NCBI GenBank assembly: GCA_977017575.1
Contig: CDRNVI010000004.1
Coordinates: forward strand, 186,001-250,000
Length of the DNA stretch: 64,000 nucleotides
Direction of reading: 5' to 3'
Source: Paramoeba atlantica
Lineage: Eukaryota; Discosea
Position 1 is the stretch's first letter; each line of letters opens with the position of its first letter. Position numbers and translations under genes: made by a program. The notes beneath the pieces were generated by a model, which worked only from the letters and a program-made list of their open reading frames with translations, was not told the DNA's origin and did no database searches. Below are positions 20,346 to 30,960 of the stretch, piece by piece.

Positions 20346-23080
20346 CTAAACACTTAATTCTTGCACCTTCCTGTCGGCCAGGTGGCTACGAAGCTGCGCA
20401 TACACTTCGAGCCCATTTTGTTCTTGCAACAGTAATTTAAACTCCATCTCTGTTCTGTGGCGATCAAGGCACGCAGCGTCCGCCAAAGCATGGATGAGGA
20501 ATCGGGTGTTCTGATGCAAGGATCCGCAAGAAAAAACCGGCAAGCATTGGAAATCTACGTCAGGGATCTTTCCTGATTCTACGTATGTTTGATGCTTCCG
20601 TTTTATTGCGTCTTTTGCCAGGTTCGCTCATGTCTTACTAATGTTCGACGGCACAAGCTCGTGAATCACTGTAAGGTCGTAAAACAGTTCGCCTGTTAAC
20701 CAATAAATCACGAGGTCAGGGCCTGACCTGAACAACTGCCGCCCTGAGCATGTCTTCTCATGAATTCCCCTGTTTTCCGGATTCACAGCCACTTTACATG
20801 CGACGCACTTCCAGGAACTGAAGGCCCTAGGTTCACGTTCGCAAGGTATCCCGGACTTTTGACTTAGGTCAAAGAGGTATTTGACGAGACGATTGTGCTT
20901 CACGGTAGCGTTCTGCCCCGAACACTGAGCGCACCCTGGGATGTGTACCAAAGCAGTCTTATTGTTCAGCAAAGTCTTACAACCTGGACATAGGATCGTT
21001 GCTGGGATTCTTGGGTGAGGAATTCCAAGTCGTGCCATAACTGGTATTTCAAAGGCATGTGAGGGAACGAAGCGGACCTCCGATTTAAGCCAATCATAAT
21101 TCCCCTTTCGGGTTGTTACCCTTAAAATATTAGAATACTCCGGATCTTGTTTTAACCTCGCAACCACTTTTTCGTGAAGTACCGCTGCCGTCGTAACTTC
21201 ATCCATAGGTGGCAAAGCTGAATTCTCTTCATCTCCAGTGTAAGGGACGTTTTGGTTTGGCAACCAAGCCCGAGCAGTAAAAGAGTTTATTCGCTCAAGA
21301 GCTTGGTAGCGTGATGCCAAATATGCCGCTTCACGAACCTTTGAACAAGACGTCAATCCTAGGCCCCCTTTTTTCAGGGGCAGCCGGGCCATCTCCACCT
21401 GCTTTTCCGTCAATGGACCGAGCCACTTCTTCAATAGGCTCTCGACATTGTCATCGAATTTAGTGGAGGCCTCCTTTGTCACAGACGGCGGATGGACGCG
21501 CATGACGTATTGTTGCTTAACATTGATACATTGCGAAAGAAGTAGCAATGCAACATTGCTTAATCCTATTGCTTTTAATCTCTGGAAGCTTGTATCTTGT
21601 TTATCCACTGCTTCCATTAATCTTTTCTTGATCTGATTCTCTTTGCCGATGTGTGCCCCCAATACTTTGACCGCTTCTTCCTCATTGCGCACACCCTGTA
21701 CCTTCAGGCTTGGTGGGATTGGCTGAGCCGACCCCTCCCCAAACCATATACACTTCTTTGTTGCTAGCGTGAGCGAGTATTGAACCATCAACTCTTGGAG
21801 TCTCTGAAACGTTTTTTCGATTTGAGCACTTTTTAGGGAGGACATGGTAACGTCATCGATGAAAGCGTGAAACTCCACTTCGGGAAATTCCATCGACAGT
21901 GTTTCCAGCATGTGTTGAAAAAAGGCACAATAATACATGGAAGCCAATGGTGAACCCTGCCGCAGACCTGATGCGCTTAGGACTGTTCCGACCAATTTTC
22001 CTTCTGAACCATAATACAGCAATTCAGAGGCCCCCGAGTATTCGACCTCGAAGAATCGCTGGAAAGGGCGGAGTGCACTGAAGGCTATAACGTGCTTTGC
22101 TATATCCATTCTGCTCGGCGAGTTAAGCCCAGGGCAGACAATGTGAGAAGGTAGATCTGGATGTGGAATTCCTAGCCTTGGCATTATAGCGAGCCGAAAG
22201 AGATGGGGTGGAATAAGTCTTGCATTTGAAAGTACCCATTCATTGTTTCCTTTATAGGCTACTTTTTCGAGAATTTTCGATATGTCTGAGGTACCGCTCG
22301 TTAGCCTTTTCCACGTCTTTGAGTGTATCTGAGCTGAGGTGGCTGTTTCGTCGTTGGGAGGTATGCTCGCGTTTTGTCGGTTGTCCGGGGCGTTCGGCTT
22401 CACTAGAGTATCGGCTCGAGCTGAATTGTTGTTTTTTTGCTCAAGAACCGAATGTCTTGAAGACTCGTATGCTGCGCCCCTGGTCGGTGCACACGCCGTT
22501 AAACCCAGTCCTCCTTTCTTTGTCGGCAGTCGTAGAATTGATATTTGATCTTCGATAAGATTTCCAAACCATGCTTCAGCCACCCTCTCAGTTTCCCTGT
22601 CGAAATTATCTGCTAAGGCTTCGGAAGCGATGGGGTTGTGCACGCGCATTTGGTATCCCTGCCGCACATTAACGCACATCGACAGCAGTTTGCAAGACAC
22701 ATTGCTAGGGCCCATGCGCTTGAGACGTCTGAAGATGTCATCATGTTTCTCCAATGATTGTAGCAAGCGCTGACTTACGATCTCGTTATCCCCAATGAAC
22801 GCGCCAAGAATTTTTATTGCTTGTTCTTCGCCTGTCACTCCAGCGTCCCGTAACTCTAGTGGCATGCTTTCTTTTCGTATTCCCCCAAACCATATGCATT
22901 TTTGATTGGCTACGACCAAGTTCTGTTCTGCCAGCAGCTCCCGTAGATCCAGAAAAGCTTCTGTGAGCTCTTTGGGGTTATGGGAGGCTAAAGTGATACC
23001 ATCTACATAAGCACTGATCTTGATTTCCGGGTACTTCGAGGCCAATGTCTCCAACACTGGTTGGAGGAAGGTATTATTCA
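20346..23080 (-). pseudogene. Chimera of two A2 LINE copies in one frame
   Basis: A minus-strand frame of 817 codons starts inside one A2 RT (QPVLETLASKYPEIKISAYV, then IKILGAFIGDNE and LGIPHPDLPSHIVCPG). At about 22,128 it passes directly into an earlier part of a second A2 RT (LNSPSRMDIAKHVIAFSALR, then GLRQGSPLASMYY, FHAFIDDVTM). It goes on through the knuckle (CPGCKTLL...HIPGCAQC) to the endonuclease (RSGPDLVIYWLTGELFYD). After one in-frame TGA near 20,628 the same frame runs to the C-terminus (LLLQEQNGLEVYAQLRSHL), stop at 20,346. The TGA sits where relatives have an ordinary codon, so I read it as a nonsense mutation. Confidence 0.8.
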
Positions 23081-24830
23081 CTGCGCTATATTCCGAGCCC
23101 TCCGAACTTCTGTACTATGGAGCAGATGGTAAACTTTGCGGGATAGTGAGCAGTACATCAGGAGTGAGACAGGGATCCCCGCTCTCAACACTTTTGTTCT
23201 GCACATTCATCCAAACTGCATTGGAGACGCTTAGAGACGAATTTCCCGAAATTAAAATATATGCCTACATTGATGATATCAATATGGCTTCGACCGACAG
23301 CGAACTATTGCGTAAGGCCTTCTTTCGTCTCTGGGATCTCCTGGCTGGAAAGAATGTGAAACTAGCGAACTATAAATGTGTATGGTTTGAGGGAAAAAAC
23401 GGGATCGAAAGACCAGAAGAACTTCGGTTGGCGCAGGTACGTACGGAAAAGGAAGCCATAAAAACATTAGGCGTGTATATCGGCGAAGACTCAAAGGTTA
23501 GTGATCTCCTTCTCCAAAAACTGAGCAAGCATAAAACGATCTTTGCCCGATTAAAACAAATGGGAGCTAACAATGTTTCGTCGCTCATCCTATCGAAATG
23601 CGTTAATATTCGACACCGTTTTCACATAAGGGCACACACACCGGAATCCACTTCAAAGTTGGCATGGGATTTCGACGGGGAGGTTGGAAAAGTCATATCG
23701 TACTGGTTCGGAAAACTTAGCAAGAAACAGATGGCATGGGCCAGATTGCCTTTGAAGATGGGGGGTTTTGGATTAACTTCCACGTATGCACTTCGTGAGG
23801 CCGCATATGCATCTTCGCGACATGCAGCTTTCGAGCGCCGAACAGTCTATTCAGCTCAAGCTGCAGGTGGCGGTAGCACTTCTGAGGATCACTCCGTGCC
23901 GGACGAGGAAGCAGCGATTGCAGCGAAAATAAACGCGGACGTTAAGGAAGACTTGTGCAAGGATCCGATAATCGCTCGGATTATGGCTTCAACCACGAAA
24001 AAGGGTAGCTATCAATGGTTACATGCGACAGAAAGATACCTTCCAACGGCTCAATACACACTTTCCGTTATGCCGAGATTAGGATTGAGTCATCCCAAGA
24101 TACCATCCTCGATTTTGTGTCCCGGATGTAAAACCGTCTTGAACTCTACTACGGCGTTGACACATATTCCGGGTTGCGTACGGTGCTCGGGGGTAAACTC
24201 AACGGTAAAGCATAATTCGTTGGCGCGCTATATATATGAACTATGTAACAAAGCAGGCATACCATGTGCACGAGAAGTCATGATTGATAGACTCCTCACC
24301 ACTAAGAACAAAGTGGTACATTATTATTATTATTATGTGCACGAGAACCGAGAGAGTTTTCTTCTTTTGTATGCTCATCATGTTCATCAGTCATTTCCGA
24401 GGAAAACAAAACAGAACATTCCAGATTATGCAACGGCGCAGCTATGCATCGATCTGGCCCGGACTTGGTAATATATTGGGCAACGGGGGCAATATACTGT
24501 GACATAACGGTTGTACATGAATTATCACCGTCCAATGCGAAAACTACCACACAGAAAGCTGTAAGAGACGCAATCAACCGGAAACAAACAAAATACGTAA
24601 CGTCAAACTTGCTAACCGAGGAGCAGTTCCAATGCTTACCAGTATTATCCTGCGGAGCGCTACACGCGAACACGAAGAATCTAATTAAGGCACTAGCTGA
24701 GAGTACTCGGCAAGAACCGGCCTCTGTAAATAGAGATTTCACGCTTCATCAGCAGGAGCTAAACGGGGCCATATGTCTATCCCAACTGCGCGCATACCTG
24801 CGAGATGCAAACGAAGAGTTAGGTTTTTAG
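23081..24830 (+). pseudogene. A2 LINE RT-endonuclease, 5' truncated, one short insertion
   Basis: The plus-strand frame enters at ALYSEPSELLYYG, then GVRQGSPLSTLLFCTFI, IYAYIDDINMAS (catalytic box), ALREAAYASSRHAAF, CPGCKTVLN...HIPGCVRC with KHN, AGIPCARE, HRSGPDLVIYWATGAIYCD (endonuclease) and ends ANEELGF-stop at 24,830. The only damage is a 71-bp addition at 24,277-24,347 (58-bp retroposon plus target duplication), after which the original frame resumes. It lies head to head with the A2 chimera to its left, both cut in the same RT region. Confidence 0.85.
24277..24334 (+). mobile_element. 58-bp retroposon end with (ATT)n tail, 13-bp target duplication
   Basis: ATGTGCACGAGAA occurs at 24,264-24,276 and 24,335-24,347. 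The 58 bp between them end in a stem-loop (CACCACT...AGTGGT) and (ATT)n. This is an extremely 5'-truncated retroposition product. The R LINE 3' end at 61,669-61,727 has the same layout (CCACTT...AAGTGG then (ATT)n), suggesting the same 3' end family. Confidence 0.8.
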
Positions 24831-25034
24831 GATTTGGTAGTGTCTCAGGAACTTTATGCAGGTAAAATGTTATAAAGGAAGAACAAGTGATTCTTAAACA
24901 ATCAATGATAGGGAGAATACACGAGATCCTAGGAAGACGGCCGAATAGCGTCTTATTTTTTCGTTTAATGACCGGTCATACCTTATGCACTTACTCCGTC
25001 ATGTTTGAAGCAAAAGCACTTTTAAAAGAATCTC
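24831..25034. other. No gene seen; dispersed motif
   Basis: Contains TTTAATGACCGGTCATACC (about 24,964-24,983), also present near 14,034. Otherwise nothing is recognised. Confidence 0.4.
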
Positions 25035-25182
25035 CCCCACATTGGGCCACATTATAGCTAGGTCGGGTCCAGAGCGAATACGACGGGCTCGGCACGGATG
25101 TTCATCTGCCACATCTGCAGAAATGTCACACTTGCACTTGGTACAGTAAAAAGAAGCGTGGGTGCGCGGTTCTATTGCACAC

Positions 25183-26734
25183 TGTACCTTGTTGATATAC
25201 AGGGGTGCGAATCTAAAGGTGGGGGGGGTCTAAAATTCGTAAAAGTTGTCCAATTTTGGAAACTAATAGCGCATTGGATAGCTCTCACAGAGTTGTATGT
25301 TTTAGGATAGGTAGCTTCCGGGGTTTGGGGGGTACCCCCCTTTCATGTAAGGGTCAAAAACACATATTGCAATACTTTACTGGTGTCAATAATTTCTGTA
25401 ATTTGGATTGCAAAAGACAATTAGTAACCACAGTGCCCCCCGTTCCGACTAATAACAATTTCACAACGCTTCCTGAAACTCTTCAACGTTTTCTGAACCG
25501 TTGCAGAGTGGGTCTGTTTCAATTTAAGGAAAGACTCCTCAATAGCGGCTTCCAGTTGCTGTCGATTTCGGGGTCGAAGAAGATTTTTGTCTGTGTCCAT
25601 CACAGACCAGAAGAGCGCTCCAGCTCTCTACGCCGTAAACAAGGTCATACCCCTCGTCGACAAGCTTAAGAGCCACATCCAGGAACGCAGGGGTAACCAC
25701 CGTCGAAACACGCTCTCGGGATGCCGTTAACACGTCACCTGTAAGGGTAAAACGTTCAACCCAACGTTTTACAGTGTTCTCATGAACACCAAAGTGCTGT
25801 GCCGTAGCGGAGTACGATCCTGTGCGCTCGTATTCCGCCACCAAAAGCATGCGGTGGCTCTCTTTGACGGGGGCGGGGGAAGAATACGATCTATCGCTCA
25901 GTACTCCACGGGAAGTCCTTTGGGAAGCGCGCTTTTGGGGCATTTTCTAGTAAAAAATGTAATTTCTGCAAGGGAAAAAAGCGAAATATGGTATCAAAAA
26001 ATGTGTACGTTAAAATCGCAGGATTTTAATGTGCCTAAAACATACAACTCTGTGAGAGCTATCCAATGCGCTATTATTTTCCAAAATTCGACAACTTTTA
26101 CGAATTTTAGGCCCCCCCACCTTTAGACCCGCACCCCTGTATAGTTTCATGCTTATAAGATAGTTTTTACATGCCTGCTGAGCCCTCGCCGTAATTTCGG
26201 ATCCGAATCACCTAAGGACTCTCGGTGCCCACTTGGGCGCTAAATAACTAGAGTGTTTCCTTAGGAGGCCATATCGCTGCGGCGACAAACGGCCTGCCAA
26301 TAACATATAACATAACATGTTCACGCGGAGCCGGGCGAAAGAAACGGGAGTAGCACCCGTCGTGCAGCCTCTACCTCCGACTCTCTAACTACTAAGGTCA
26401 GGGCGTCCGATTCACGTCGGATGATGGGACTTAGCGATCCCAGCCTCCCGAGCTAAGGCCGGCGCTCGCAAAACAAAGCGCTAAATAACTAGGCCCGTTC
26501 AGGGCACTGGTCGTCTCTTTGGGATCGCTGGTGAATGAGTGCGTCCTCACTCTACGTCCCTTGATGAGTTTTCGGTGGTGAGATTCTGACGCCCGTACTC
26601 TTCCGGAAACGGAGAGGTTGCTCAGCCCCACTTAAAAAGAGACTCAGACCGACGTAGAGGTTTCTCTGTAACGGAGATTCCTGCTACGATCCCATAGCCC
26701 TAGTCGGCCAAACGGGATATCTTTATCTTTATCT
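25183..26734 (+). mobile_element. SL-headed retroposon carrying an A2 5' ORF segment
   Basis: Flanked by the 10-bp duplication TATTGCACAC (25,173-25,182 and 26,735-26,744). The insert opens with TGTACCTTGTTG, the last 12 nt of the SL, and closes with (TATCTT)n. Without the Tc1 element inside it (25,200-26,139) it is about 610 bp. It contains an A2-type start (MFTRSRAKETGVAPVVQPLP, 26,317-26,376) but no RT, plus two AAATAACTAG phrases. It looks like a non-autonomous derivative of an A2 transcript, comparable in principle to RIME/ingi pairs of trypanosomes. The first 57 bp after the SL also occur inverted at 28,893-28,950. Confidence 0.75.
25200..26139 (-). mobile_element. Tc1 element, internal-deletion derivative
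   Basis: Inverted repeats of about 107 bp start CAGGGGTGCGAATCTAAAGG, flanked by TA at 25,198-25,199 and 26,140-26,141. The same family as the element at 11,238. The transposase reads on the minus strand from 25,943: the HTH part (RMLLVAEYERTGSYSATAQH, VHENTVKRWVERF) runs about 110 codons and then joins, out of frame, to the last 60 codons (DTDKNLLRPRNRQQLEAAIE, GGHCGY). All three catalytic acidic motifs are deleted, so it could only move with help from a relative. Confidence 0.9.
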
Positions 26735-26995
26735 TATTGCACACGGGAGTCGAGCCTTTGCGCATAAGTCTGCCAAGTAGCGGATTATGTGAGAGTGTTT
26801 GCGCGTGCAATTCATTCCTGAACACCGGGAACAGCCTGCCACATGTGGAATTATGCCGCTTGGAGACTCGACCGTGCCACAACCCGGGCATGATATTTCT
26901 CTTGGAGCGTCGGGGAGTTCAATGCCCAGGCGCATCATAAGGGAATAACGAAACAAATGAGGATTGACGTAGTTGTTAATGGAGGGTTGAACATA

Positions 26996-27769
26996 CAGTG
27001 GTTTCAGTTGATCTTGCCCCCCCCTCGGAATTTTGATTTTTTTTATCCGTTTTTTCTCATCTTTGCAGCATTGGAGAGATCTCGTTCCCCTAGCGAAGAG
27101 CTTTGCCGCCTTTTTTTCATAGAGACCCCCTGGTGCCCCCTGGGTGACCCGAAAGTTGACCAAAATATAAAAAATGACACGTTTTTACGAAATCAAAAAT
27201 GGAACAAAAAAGGGAATATGTCCAAAAGTTAACTCTGAAGGAAAAGAACTAGTATCCGGAATGGCCTCCATTGTTTTGCAACACTTTTTGAAGTCTATTT
27301 GGGACTGAATCAATTGTGTTGCACACTTTACGTTTTTCTTGAGGACTTTGTGGGATATTGGGGGTTGTCTTCTCTTTTGTCATTCCATCCTTGTACGTAC
27401 TCCACCTGTTTGGGGTTAGAGGGTCTGGTCTGCATAATGTAGAGATGTTGACTATATTAAATTAGGCGATAGTGATGGTACTAGACATAGAGCTTTCAAA
27501 TTATCAATTTAGAACACTATTACTGGTACTTACATGTGTAAAATGTACAGAAAATCGGGAAAATGTGACAAAAACTGGTTGTGCACACAGAAAACGTCCA
27601 GAAAAACAGTGTTTTTTGGACCCAGGGGGCACCAGGGGGTCTCTATGAAAAAAAGGCGGCAAAGCTCTTCTCTAGGGGAACGAGATCTCTCCAATGCTGC
27701 AAAGATGAGCAAAAACGGATAAAAAAAATCAAAATTCCGAGGGGGGGCAAGATCAACTGAAACCACTGT
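26996..27769 (-). mobile_element. Tc1/mariner deletion derivative (774 bp)
   Basis: Terminal inverted repeats of about 150 bp start CAGTGGTTTCAGTTGATCTT, flanked by TA at 26,994-26,995 and 27,770-27,771. The interior keeps only the end of a transposase on the minus strand (CNTIDSVPNRLQKVLQNNGG, stop near 27,249). The very long, nearly identical arms indicate recent movement. It interrupts the A1 fragment just upstream of NYVNPHLF. Confidence 0.88.
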
Positions 27770-28005
27770 ACTATAGGGTTGAACATACTATAGGAGATTT
27801 GTTTCTGTTTGAATTTATTTGTACTGTGATGCGAGGCGCAATTCTAAGAGTTTACGATAAGAATTGTCCAGCGCATCATTTTGATTTTAATATTGATTTT
27901 GAATTTACATGATTGAGCTTATTTTGCCGAATAGCCGGCGGGCATTGTACGCATGTTTTTGAAATTCAACTTGTGAGATAATATTAATGTACATGTGAAT
28001 ATGTA

Positions 28006-29560
28006 TTAGATAGATAGATAGATAGATAGAAACACAGGCATTTATCCCTACTTGAGATGTAGCCTCCCCGGATAAAGCCGAGGTAGCTTGGGGGAAGGTG
28101 TGCCTTGGCCGCTGAACCATCTGATCTCTTGCGAGTTCGGATATCATACGCAATCGCAGTGATGCGACTACGTACGTTGTTCCGCTGTTCCAAGGACATC
28201 CTTCCCCGGGCACGTGGGAAGCTGAGCTCCCGCTATTCGGGGCGAACTGGGTGTTGCACCAGTTCGTCCCGAACGCCCCACGTCTCCCGAAGGAGAGATT
28301 TGCTCGAACGGCTTGCTGGCATAGTTTGGGAGTCTCGAGTCTCAGCTTCAACGGTTTGGACTCCTCAGCTTCAACGGACCAAGTCTTCTAGGGTGTTATA
28401 CACTCGAGCAGACTTGGCTCCTCAGCTTCAAAGGACTAAACCTCAGCTTCAACGAGCTCGTATCTCTCCGAATTCTGACCCTAGCCCCGATATCATGGGC
28501 TAGTTGCAAGCCGCAGATGAGCGGTACCCGACCCGAAATGCGGTATGAAGTTCCCCTTAGGGGCTCATCTTCAGAGTGCATTTCGGATATATCCAGAATC
28601 CGAGGGAAGGAAATAGTAGAATAGAACGGTAAGAAAAAAAAAGATGAGAAGAAAATATTTTACCGCCGTTTTCCTCAATCTCGCGATTCTTCCTTGTAGC
28701 ATGCTATCTTGTGTCTCCATTTTGTTTTGTTTTGTGCCTTGTATTTCCAGCTAACTGTATCTTGGATTCCCGCCCTTGCTAAGGCGGCTTGTAGTGTGTC
28801 TTGGTATGTACTTCGTTTCTTTTTCACAAAATTATTTCCTTCTGTTGGATAGTACTCTCCGAAAAGTATTTTGTTAGGTGTCCTTTCTGACCCGAAATTA
28901 CGGCGAGGGCTCAGCAGGCATGTAAAAACTATCTTATAAGCATGAAAGTATATATTTGAAACATATATGCAGTATGTACAAACAGCATGTAGTATATGCG
29001 AAATACATCTATCTGAACGTCAAAGTATTGCTATAATAAAGGTACCACAATAATATGAAATAGGCCTTCAATAAATCCGGATAATATAATGTTGTATAAT
29101 GGAGAAAGTACAAAGTGAAAGGGGCATACCCTCCCATGCCCCGTAGCCATGGCTGGGGGCTGGTGGGTGGGCTCAAAACTTGCAATACGATGTAGTAGTA
29201 AATGTCAGATATTCTACAAAAACATATAAAGGAATCTTTTTCCCCGTATCTAAAGATTCAAAACATGCGTACAATGCCCGCCGGCCAATTTATGGTATTA
29301 ACGTAAATGAGAGCCCTCGCCCAATTTCATAACGTAAACTTTCACATTCTCGCTATGTGTCCCGCAAATTGTAGTATTCTAATGTCGATCTTTGTTCTTA
29401 GGTTTTCCATGTCTGCTATTGCGAGACTTTCCTTTTGGGATATGTATCTGATCCCTTCTGCGGCTTTGCTGTTGTTTTGCTTTATCCATGGTATTCTGAA
29501 GGCTGTTTTGATCATTCTAACATAAGCTTTATTGAGTTCCTATGAAAGTTGATTTCTTCC
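28006..29560 (-). pseudogene. Non-REL LINE C-terminus, split by a TIR element
   Basis: The minus strand from about 29,530 reads MIKTAFRIPWIKQNN, SLAIADMENLRTKIDIRILQ, FAGHIARM. Beyond the insert at 28,893-29,330 it continues ERTPNKILFGEYYPTEGNNF, RSTYQDTLQAALARAGIQD, SWKYKAQNKTKWRHKIACY. The pair GH(I/V)ARM and (K)ILFGE... WRHKI is the usual C-terminal signature of APE-type LINE polyproteins after the RT. A 3' UTR follows, then a (TATC)n tail at about 28,006-28,031. The RT itself is missing. Several breaks are likely. Confidence 0.65.
28893..29330. mobile_element. Short element with GAAATT...GCGAGGGCTC inverted ends
   Basis: GAAATTACGGCGAGGGCTC at 28,894-28,912 faces GAAATTGGGCGAGGGCTC (complement) at about 29,311-29,328. 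It interrupts the LINE between GHIARM and ERTPNKILFGE. One end (57 bp) also occurs at 26,145-26,203. No coding capacity. Probably a non-autonomous DNA transposon. The target duplication is unclear (TA or TTA). Confidence 0.5.
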
Positions 29561-29876
29561 TATTAAAGTTGAATATGTATTAGCATGAAGATTGATATAA
29601 GAATATTGTTTTATATTTCCGCGACGAAAAGTTTGTCCCGCCCACCATCCCCCATCCACTCCCCGCGTGGGGCGGACTACCCGTTCGCAAGTGACAAAGA
29701 AGGTGAATATGTTGAAGTATGAAAACGAGATATGAATGTGTAATATGAATCTGAATGTGAATCACAGGAGTAAGATATCTGATAATGTACATCATGTACT
29801 CGGCTTCCCCTGTTGGCATCGCCGCCGATTCCTCCGCGCCTCTCGCCAACGATATCCGCCGTCCGAGCGGACACCC
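29561..29876. other. No gene seen
   Basis: Contains an ACCCGTTCGC motif near 29,689 that resembles those at 960 and 13,980. Nothing coding is recognised. Confidence 0.4.
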
Positions 29877-29955
29877 AATCCAATCCAAAAATCCAAATCA
29901 CTCCGGATTGCTCCGGATGGTCACTGGCAAGCCAGACCCTTCACAGACACAAAGC
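29877..29955 (-). mobile_element. SINE 3' end, 5' truncated
   Basis: On the minus strand GGCTTGCCAGTGACCATCCG and the following AT(C)CGGAGTGATTTGG match the 3' end of the SINE at 14,335-14,708, ending in a GGATTT-type tail. It truncates the A1 fragment to its right. Confidence 0.75.
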
Positions 29956-30960
29956 GTTGCTAATAGAACGGCGGTCCATGTCTAATTCTAAGCGGTCATG
30001 CTCGCTCAGTTTTGAGTCATCTTCCTCCATCCAGTTCTTGCGGGATTTTCTAACTGAGCTCTGACGTCGGATTAAGTTCTGATGTACTGTTGCTAAAGAA
30101 TTCCTGGGAGCATTTAAAAGTTTGTGCCAGATAGCGGATTTCTCTGATTCTGTCTTGGCTTTCGGATAAGCACCAATAATCGAGCGAAAAATTGCAACAA
30201 CGTGTACTGAGAACGAAGAATCAATTTGCGAAAATCTGGGGAGGGGATCTAGGTCGCAACCGTCGTCCGCTGTCTCAAAGCTTTCATTCAGGTCTGAGTT
30301 CTTCTCTTCTACGGATACAACGGAGGGAGTCTTGATTTTGTTAATCTTCACTTCGTTAATCGACCAAATTTTGATCTTCGCGGATTGCGGAAGGTGAAGA
30401 AGACCAGCGGGTCCTTCGCTACCCTCTTTAGGTTTGTATGCAATCGTGAGCTTCACTAAACCTCGACGCACCGTTCTCTTGGACACCGCACCTTCACTGG
30501 TATATGTCTCTTTCTCATTGAATCCCCATCGTATTTCGCACGTGCTACCCTTTCCCCAGTCCTTTATGATGTCGAGAACGCGATCCGGCGCCTTGGGAAA
30601 CCTTCCGCTCGTTGCTAGCTGGTCACCGTCCGTGGACATCGTATCTGAGGTATCGCTGTCAAAGCTGTCTCGTGAATCGGCATCTGAGCTTACATTCGAC
30701 GTACAATCTATTGGTGCTCTGGCCTTGATTCGTTCTCGAGGTGGAAAGTCGTACGCTCCATGGTCTGCCCATGATTTCGAAAGTTCCTTCTCACTCGTCA
30801 CTATTCTGATTCGCGGAATCTTCTTGGGATTGGATTGTAAGCTATTCTTCCGATCAGCGTGTGAAAAGTTCACCCCTGGGAGAGTGTTGCCGTGGGGGGT
30901 GGACATAATTGTAAGAGTTTTTTTACAAGTTCTCAACAAGGCACAACAAGGTACAGAAAG
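29956..30960 (-). pseudogene. A1 LINE 5' part with SL head, inserted in DIRS gag
   Basis: SL 3' part (CTTTCTGTACCTTGTTG) at 30,944-30,960, then a second CCTTGTTG (30,934-30,941), a 28-nt leader and the ATG at 30,904-30,906 (MSTPHGNTLPGVNFSHADRK). Family blocks are ILDIIKDWGKGSTCEIRW... and IFRSIIGAY...IWHKLLNAPR, as in the A1 element at 60.3-61.6 kb. About 310 codons are open before a SINE end cuts it at RRSISNA. The insertion interrupts a DIRS gag after KDDDAKDA. The N-terminus lacks the GSWDQF block of other A1 copies, so it is a variant. Confidence 0.8.

Larger units (their letters stand above)
25035..26993 (-). pseudogene. A1 LINE knuckle and endonuclease fragment, split by a retroposon
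   Basis: The minus strand from 26,985 reads NYVNPHLFRYSLMMRLGIEL, CPGCGTVESPSGI...GCSRCSG, KHSHIIRYLADLCAKARLPC. After the insertion at 25,183-26,734 it resumes at 25,182 with IEPRTHASFYCTKCKCDISA, HPCRARRIRSGPDLAIMWPN, where it is cut near 25,035. TATTGCACAC at both edges of the insert is the target duplication, so this A1 piece was continuous before. The catalytic SGPDL is present. Confidence 0.8.

Noticed and set aside
20620-20640. TGA read as an amino acid (code reassignment or selenocysteine)
   Set aside because: Only one in-frame TGA occurs and relatives have ordinary varied residues at this place; many other frames here end or break with TGA, so a nonsense mutation is simpler.
23020-24471. 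Plus-strand A2 as a twin-primed 5' inversion of the A2 to its left
   Set aside because: A twin-priming inversion would contain the upstream part of the same RNA; here the plus-strand block contains its own complete 3' part including the endonuclease and stop, so it is a separate copy.
27905-28351. 148-codon minus-strand frame
   Set aside because: It reads through a (TATC)n microsatellite (SIYLSIYL) and LINE 3' UTR sequence.
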